Origin: Thermofilum sp.
GTDB taxonomy: Archaea > Thermoproteota > Thermoprotei > Thermofilales > Thermofilaceae
Assembly: GCA_020832965.1 (NCBI GenBank)
Contig: JAJHRM010000090.1
Coordinates: forward strand, 1 to 9,569
Direction: 5' to 3'
DNA: 9,569 nucleotides
The translations under genes and the position numbers were made by a program. The stretch's first letter is position 1. Each line of letters starts with the position of its first letter. Positions 7,034 to 9,569 of the stretch are shown here, piece by piece. The notes under the pieces are model-generated. The model searched no databases. It saw only the letters and a list, made by a program, of their open reading frames with translations, and had not been told where the DNA came from.

Positions 7034-8976
7034 GCGAGCGAAACCCGAACCCCTCGATCGCAGCGATGAAAGCTAAACCAGGGCTCACGTGGAAATCTAC
7101 GCTAGCACTACTCTTCGCGGCGGCGACTATTCTTCCCGTGAACCTCTACCTGCAGCTAGTGTCCGGTGCCACGATAGCAGCGGCGGCTACCTACATCACG
7201 CTCGTGGTGCTAACGGAGCTGGGCTCCTTGCTGGGTTCTCCGATCACGAAGCAAGAGGCTTTCATCGTATTCATGCTGACGTCGATCGTCGCCGGGAGCC
7301 CTGTGTACATACACTTCGTTTACAGATCCTACTTCGTCACATCCCCCATCGTGTGGACGTTCAAAGACCCGTATACTGAAAAGCCTTTGCCGGAGGTCAT
7401 TCCACCGTTCTGGGCGCCCCCCTACGACTCGCAAGCTCACGTGCTGCGCTCCCTTCTGCACCCCGATTTCATCATCCCGCAAGTAGTCTCGCACCTGCAG
7501 TTCGGCGTCCTATTCATAATAATGGAGATCGCTCTCACAATGTTCGTTTCTTCACTGTATCTTGAGGCCGAGCCCCTACCGTTCCCTCTAGCTGATGTGA
7601 ACTACTCGCTCATAGAGACGCTTACCGAAAGGACCGAGGAGAGGATGGGCATCTTCATAATTTCGTTAATCGTGGGGGCCTTTTACTCGTTCATTGCGTA
7701 CGGGATCCCCACGATAATGATGGGGCTCTTCAACGTGCCGCTGCAGCTGATACCGATCCCGTGGATAGACCTCACAACCGGGTACTGGGGCGTCGAGAAG
7801 TTCCTCCCCGGCGCATGCTTCGGCATTTCGACGGACATCTCGGCGTTCGCTACCGGCTTCATCCTACCCCTCCGCGTGCTGGCATACATCGCGGTGGGCT
7901 CGATAGCTACCTGGGTCTTTGGCAACTGGCTGGCTCTAACGGCGTTTAAATCATACTTCCCCGAATGGGTTTCCGAGTGGAAGAGCGGCATGAGCCTATC
8001 GCTGGTGTGGCAGAGATCCCTGCTCAGAGTGTGGATAGGCCCGCAAATAGGGTTCATCCTAGGGCTCTCCCTGCTGAGCTTCGCGTGGAGCTACAAGGCG
8101 GTTGCGAGGGCTCTGAAAAGCCTGATCAGGATGACGGTTGCGGGAGGCGGGTCTTCAGCGGCTCGCTGGTCGCTGCCTATGTTCCTCGGTGCATCCATCT
8201 GCTCACTAGTGTTTTTCCACGTGCTAGTTCCCGACTTTCCACTGCACGTTGCGGCTCTCACGATGCCCTTATCCTTACTGCTGGCCGTAGTGGCTACTAG
8301 GATCAGAGGAGAAACAACGGTCTACGCGTATCCACCCTACCTTTGGTGGATACTGGTCTACGCTTCGGGTTACCCGAAGGTGGACGCTTTCTTCTTCCAA
8401 CCGGTTATCGGCGGCTCATCTACGCCCTTATGGACTGAAGCCTTAAAGGTGGCTAGGCTCACAGAAACCAAGGAAACAGACTTTTTCAAAGGCTTCGTTC
8501 TCGCGTGGGTTCTCTACTGTGTTTTCAGCTTGATATTCGTGCAGTTCTTCTGGCTCATGGCGCCCATACCCTCCTACGTCTACCCGTGGACGGTGATATC
8601 GTGGCCGATACAGGCGATAACGGAAAGCATGTGGTATACGAGGCAGATAACTGCAAGGATGAACACGGTGCTATTCGGTTTCACGCTAGTTTTAGCCTTA
8701 GGCGCTTTACAGGTGGTGCTGCACAGATTAACGGGGTTCGCGCTAGACATCGTAAGCCTAATTTCGGGCACCGCCACCATACCGCCAGCGGCGATCTCAA
8801 TGCTGATAGGTGGTCTCTTCGGGAACTATGTCCTCCGAAGAGCTATGGGCGAAGCTAGGTGGAGGGAGGAGAGGGCACTGATGGTGGCTGGCATCGCCAC
8901 AGGCGGAGGGATAGTGACAGGGATTCTGGCTGCGCTAGTCCTAATGTTCAAGTCAGCTTGGCTTAAGCCATTCTAA
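7030..8976 (+). CDS. OPT-like polytopic membrane transporter C, 648 residues
   Basis: ATG at 7030 overlaps the upstream TGA (ATGA), so translation is probably coupled to the peptidase-FtsX gene and the two form an operon. The protein has about 14-15 hydrophobic helices. OPT-superfamily features are a KQEAF segment (74-78), EPLPFP (181-186), LPGACFG (259-265), RGETTVYAYPPYLWW (426-440), and a C-terminal block with GGLFGN (594-599) and VAGIATGGGIVTGILAALV (619-637), the Gly-rich last helices typical of OPT/YSL proteins. It shares motif order with the divergent gene at 414-2459 (QEF/QEAF, LPFP, LPGA) but the sequences are very different, so they are distant paralogues rather than a recent duplication. 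Presumed role: cation-coupled import of peptides or chelates, possibly fed by the neighbouring ectodomain; the substrate is unknown. TAA at 8974-8976 lies inside the palindrome that follows. Confidence 0.75.
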   Translation: MSERNPNPSIAAMKAKPGLTWKSTLALLFAAATILPVNLYLQLVSGATIAAAATYITLVVLTELGSLLGSPITKQEAFIVFMLTSIVAGSPVYIHFVYRSYFVTSPIVWTFKDPYTEKPLPEVIPPFWAPPYDSQAHVLRSLLHPDFIIPQVVSHLQFGVLFIIMEIALTMFVSSLYLEAEPLPFPLADVNYSLIETLTERTEERMGIFIISLIVGAFYSFIAYGIPTIMMGLFNVPLQLIPIPWIDLTTGYWGVEKFLPGACFGISTDISAFATGFILPLRVLAYIAVGSIATWVFGNWLALTAFKSYFPEWVSEWKSGMSLSLVWQRSLLRVWIGPQIGFILGLSLLSFAWSYKAVARALKSLIRMTVAGGGSSAARWSLPMFLGASICSLVFFHVLVPDFPLHVAALTMPLSLLLAVVATRIRGETTVYAYPPYLWWILVYASGYPKVDAFFFQPVIGGSSTPLWTEALKVARLTETKETDFFKGFVLAWVLYCVFSLIFVQFFWLMAPIPSYVYPWTVISWPIQAITESMWYTRQITARMNTVLFGFTLVLALGALQVVLHRLTGFALDIVSLISGTATIPPAAISMLIGGLFGNYVLRRAMGEARWREERALMVAGIATGGGIVTGILAALVLMFKSAWLKPF

Positions 8977-8995
8977 TTAGAGCTCTAATTAGAGC
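8972..8995. repeat. Tandem 12-mer forming a perfect 22-base palindrome, candidate operator or terminator
   Basis: TCTAATTAGAGC is present twice head to tail (8972-8983, 8984-8995). Because the unit contains the palindrome CTAATTAG, bases 8972-8993 are also one perfect 22-base palindrome without a loop. It covers the stop codon of the upstream gene and touches the predicted promoter of the downstream gene. Dyad and direct repetition together suit two dimers of a regulator. It could instead form an RNA hairpin ahead of the T run at 9000-9004. Confidence 0.55.
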
Positions 8996-9007
8996 CAAGT
9001 TTTTGAG
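8992..9007 (+). promoter_or_regulatory. Weak BRE/TATA-like promoter of the TIM-barrel gene
   Basis: GAGCCAAGTTTTTGAG begins 36 bases before GTG 9028, the same spacing as the promoter of the peptidase-FtsX gene (2498 to 2534). The TATA part is only T-rich and lacks the TTA core, so the promoter would be weak or need an activator. Its first bases lie in the tandem repeat, which fits regulation at the BRE. Confidence 0.3.
9000..9004 (+). terminator. T run after the peptidase-FtsX/OPT operon
   Basis: Five consecutive T residues lie 24 bases after the stop of the operon and just past the palindrome. This is a plausible archaeal termination signal, and it may double as the T-rich core of the next gene's promoter. 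Confidence 0.35.
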
Positions 9008-9027
9008 CGGTACGCAATTTACACATC

Positions 9028-9569
9028 GTGCAGGATTGGAGCATCTGGTCTTCGTGGCTTGTAGAGTACAGCCTTGAGGAGGCGTTAGAGTGCCTCTGGA
9101 GCGGCGGGTTTGCGCACATAGAGCTTTCAGCGGAACACTTCAATGAATACTTAGCCCGCCTTGGCATGGGCTCTAGGTATATCGACGACGCTTCGCGGGC
9201 TAGGGCTATGGCGATGGCCCATAGGGGTCCCGTCGAGCTCGGCTCGCTACCGCCTATCGAATTGATACATGCTCATGGCCCCTTTAAGCCGTTTGAGCTG
9301 GAGTCGCTCAGGAGTCTTGAAGTTTCGCTAAACGCAATCGAGGAATGGATTAGGAGGTGCAGGGACCTCGGCGTCACGGTGCTCGTTTGCCACCCCTTTA
9401 CCGCTAGGGGGCTGAGCCTAGAGGAGCTCGAGCGCTTGAACCTCAGCGCGTACAGGAGGCTCGCTCGCGTAGCGGAGGACTGCGGGGTGGTGCTGGCGGT
9501 GGAGAACATGGGGCGCGGCTACGGGTCCCTCGCAAGCCACCTGCTCCGCCTCGTCGAGGAGCTTTCCCC
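9028..9569 (+). CDS. Xylose-isomerase-like TIM-barrel protein (sugar phosphate isomerase/epimerase family), 3' truncated
   Basis: The frame is open from GTG 9028 to the window end (180 residues). An in-frame TGA at 9004-9006 and the absence of any ATG, GTG or TTG between it and 9028 fix this start. The pattern is that of the AP-endonuclease-2/xylose-isomerase-like TIM barrel. Strand 1 is followed by SLEEALECLWSGGFAHIEL (about residues 15-33), HAHGPF is near 81-86, VTVLVCHPF is a central strand ending in a His that may bind metal, and VVLAVENMG carries the conserved Glu metal ligand. Members isomerise or epimerise sugars or act as endonuclease IV; the sequence does not tell which, but the lack of an obvious endonuclease IV signature favours the sugar-related group. 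No substrate can be given. It is separated from the upstream operon by the palindrome and its own weak promoter, so it may be independently controlled. Confidence 0.7.
   Translation, partial: MQDWSIWSSWLVEYSLEEALECLWSGGFAHIELSAEHFNEYLARLGMGSRYIDDASRARAMAMAHRGPVELGSLPPIELIHAHGPFKPFELESLRSLEVSLNAIEEWIRRCRDLGVTVLVCHPFTARGLSLEELERLNLSAYRRLARVAEDCGVVLAVENMGRGYGSLASHLLRLVEELS

Noticed and set aside
9273..9509. - strand open frame opposite the TIM-barrel gene
   Set aside because: The + strand frame carries family motifs (VLVCHPF, AVENMG) and an enforced start; the - strand frame is Ser-rich shadow sequence.
1..9569. tRNA or rRNA genes, CRISPR arrays, insertion sequences
   Set aside because: No cloverleaf-like segment, no regularly spaced repeats, and no transposase-like frame or terminal inverted repeats were seen on either strand.

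Overview
The window looks like a piece of a moderately GC-rich hyperthermophilic archaeon, probably Thermoproteota (Crenarchaeota). The reasons are gene starts that are mostly GTG directly at the predicted transcription start (leaderless), archaeal BRE/TATA promoters about 29 bases upstream, no Shine-Dalgarno sequence before these starts, heavy use of AGG and ATA codons, and T-tract terminators. A peptide-dependent lineage such as Thermofilum would fit, but nothing here fixes the genus.

Layout. Bases 1-96 are the tail of an unrecognised + strand gene. It converges on a small - strand gene (116-298) for a 60-residue single-span membrane protein. Next on the - strand is a 681-residue polytopic membrane protein of the oligopeptide transporter (OPT)-like superfamily (414-2459). 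Divergent from it, 74 bases away, starts a 1499-residue + strand protein (2534-7033). This is an exported M28-type peptidase domain with a PA-like insert, a carboxypeptidase-regulatory-like beta domain and a helical segment, fused to a membrane part that ends in an FtsX/MacB-type permease. Its stop codon overlaps by 4 bases (ATGA) the start of a second OPT-like membrane protein (7030-8976). After a perfect palindrome built from a tandem 12-mer comes a gene for a xylose-isomerase-like TIM-barrel protein (9028 to the window end, cut off).

How the genes may work together. Two OPT-like carriers flank, divergently and in an operon, a large surface-exposed peptidase-like receptor with an FtsX permease module. 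The simplest reading is a peptide- or glycopeptide-handling surface system: capture or processing outside by the M28/PA ectodomain, and uptake by one or both OPT-like carriers. Two points are unusual. The M28 domain lacks the canonical Glu-Glu pair (His-Trp instead), so it may bind rather than cleave. The FtsX module also has no ABC ATPase gene beside it.

Regulation. The small gene, OPT-like gene A and the peptidase-FtsX gene share a recognisable promoter pattern (GAGA, A-rich BRE, CTTA-type TATA) with a GTG start 36-37 bases after the GAG. The TIM-barrel gene shows a weaker version at the same spacing. The two divergent large genes have back-to-back promoters, which suggests coordinated expression.
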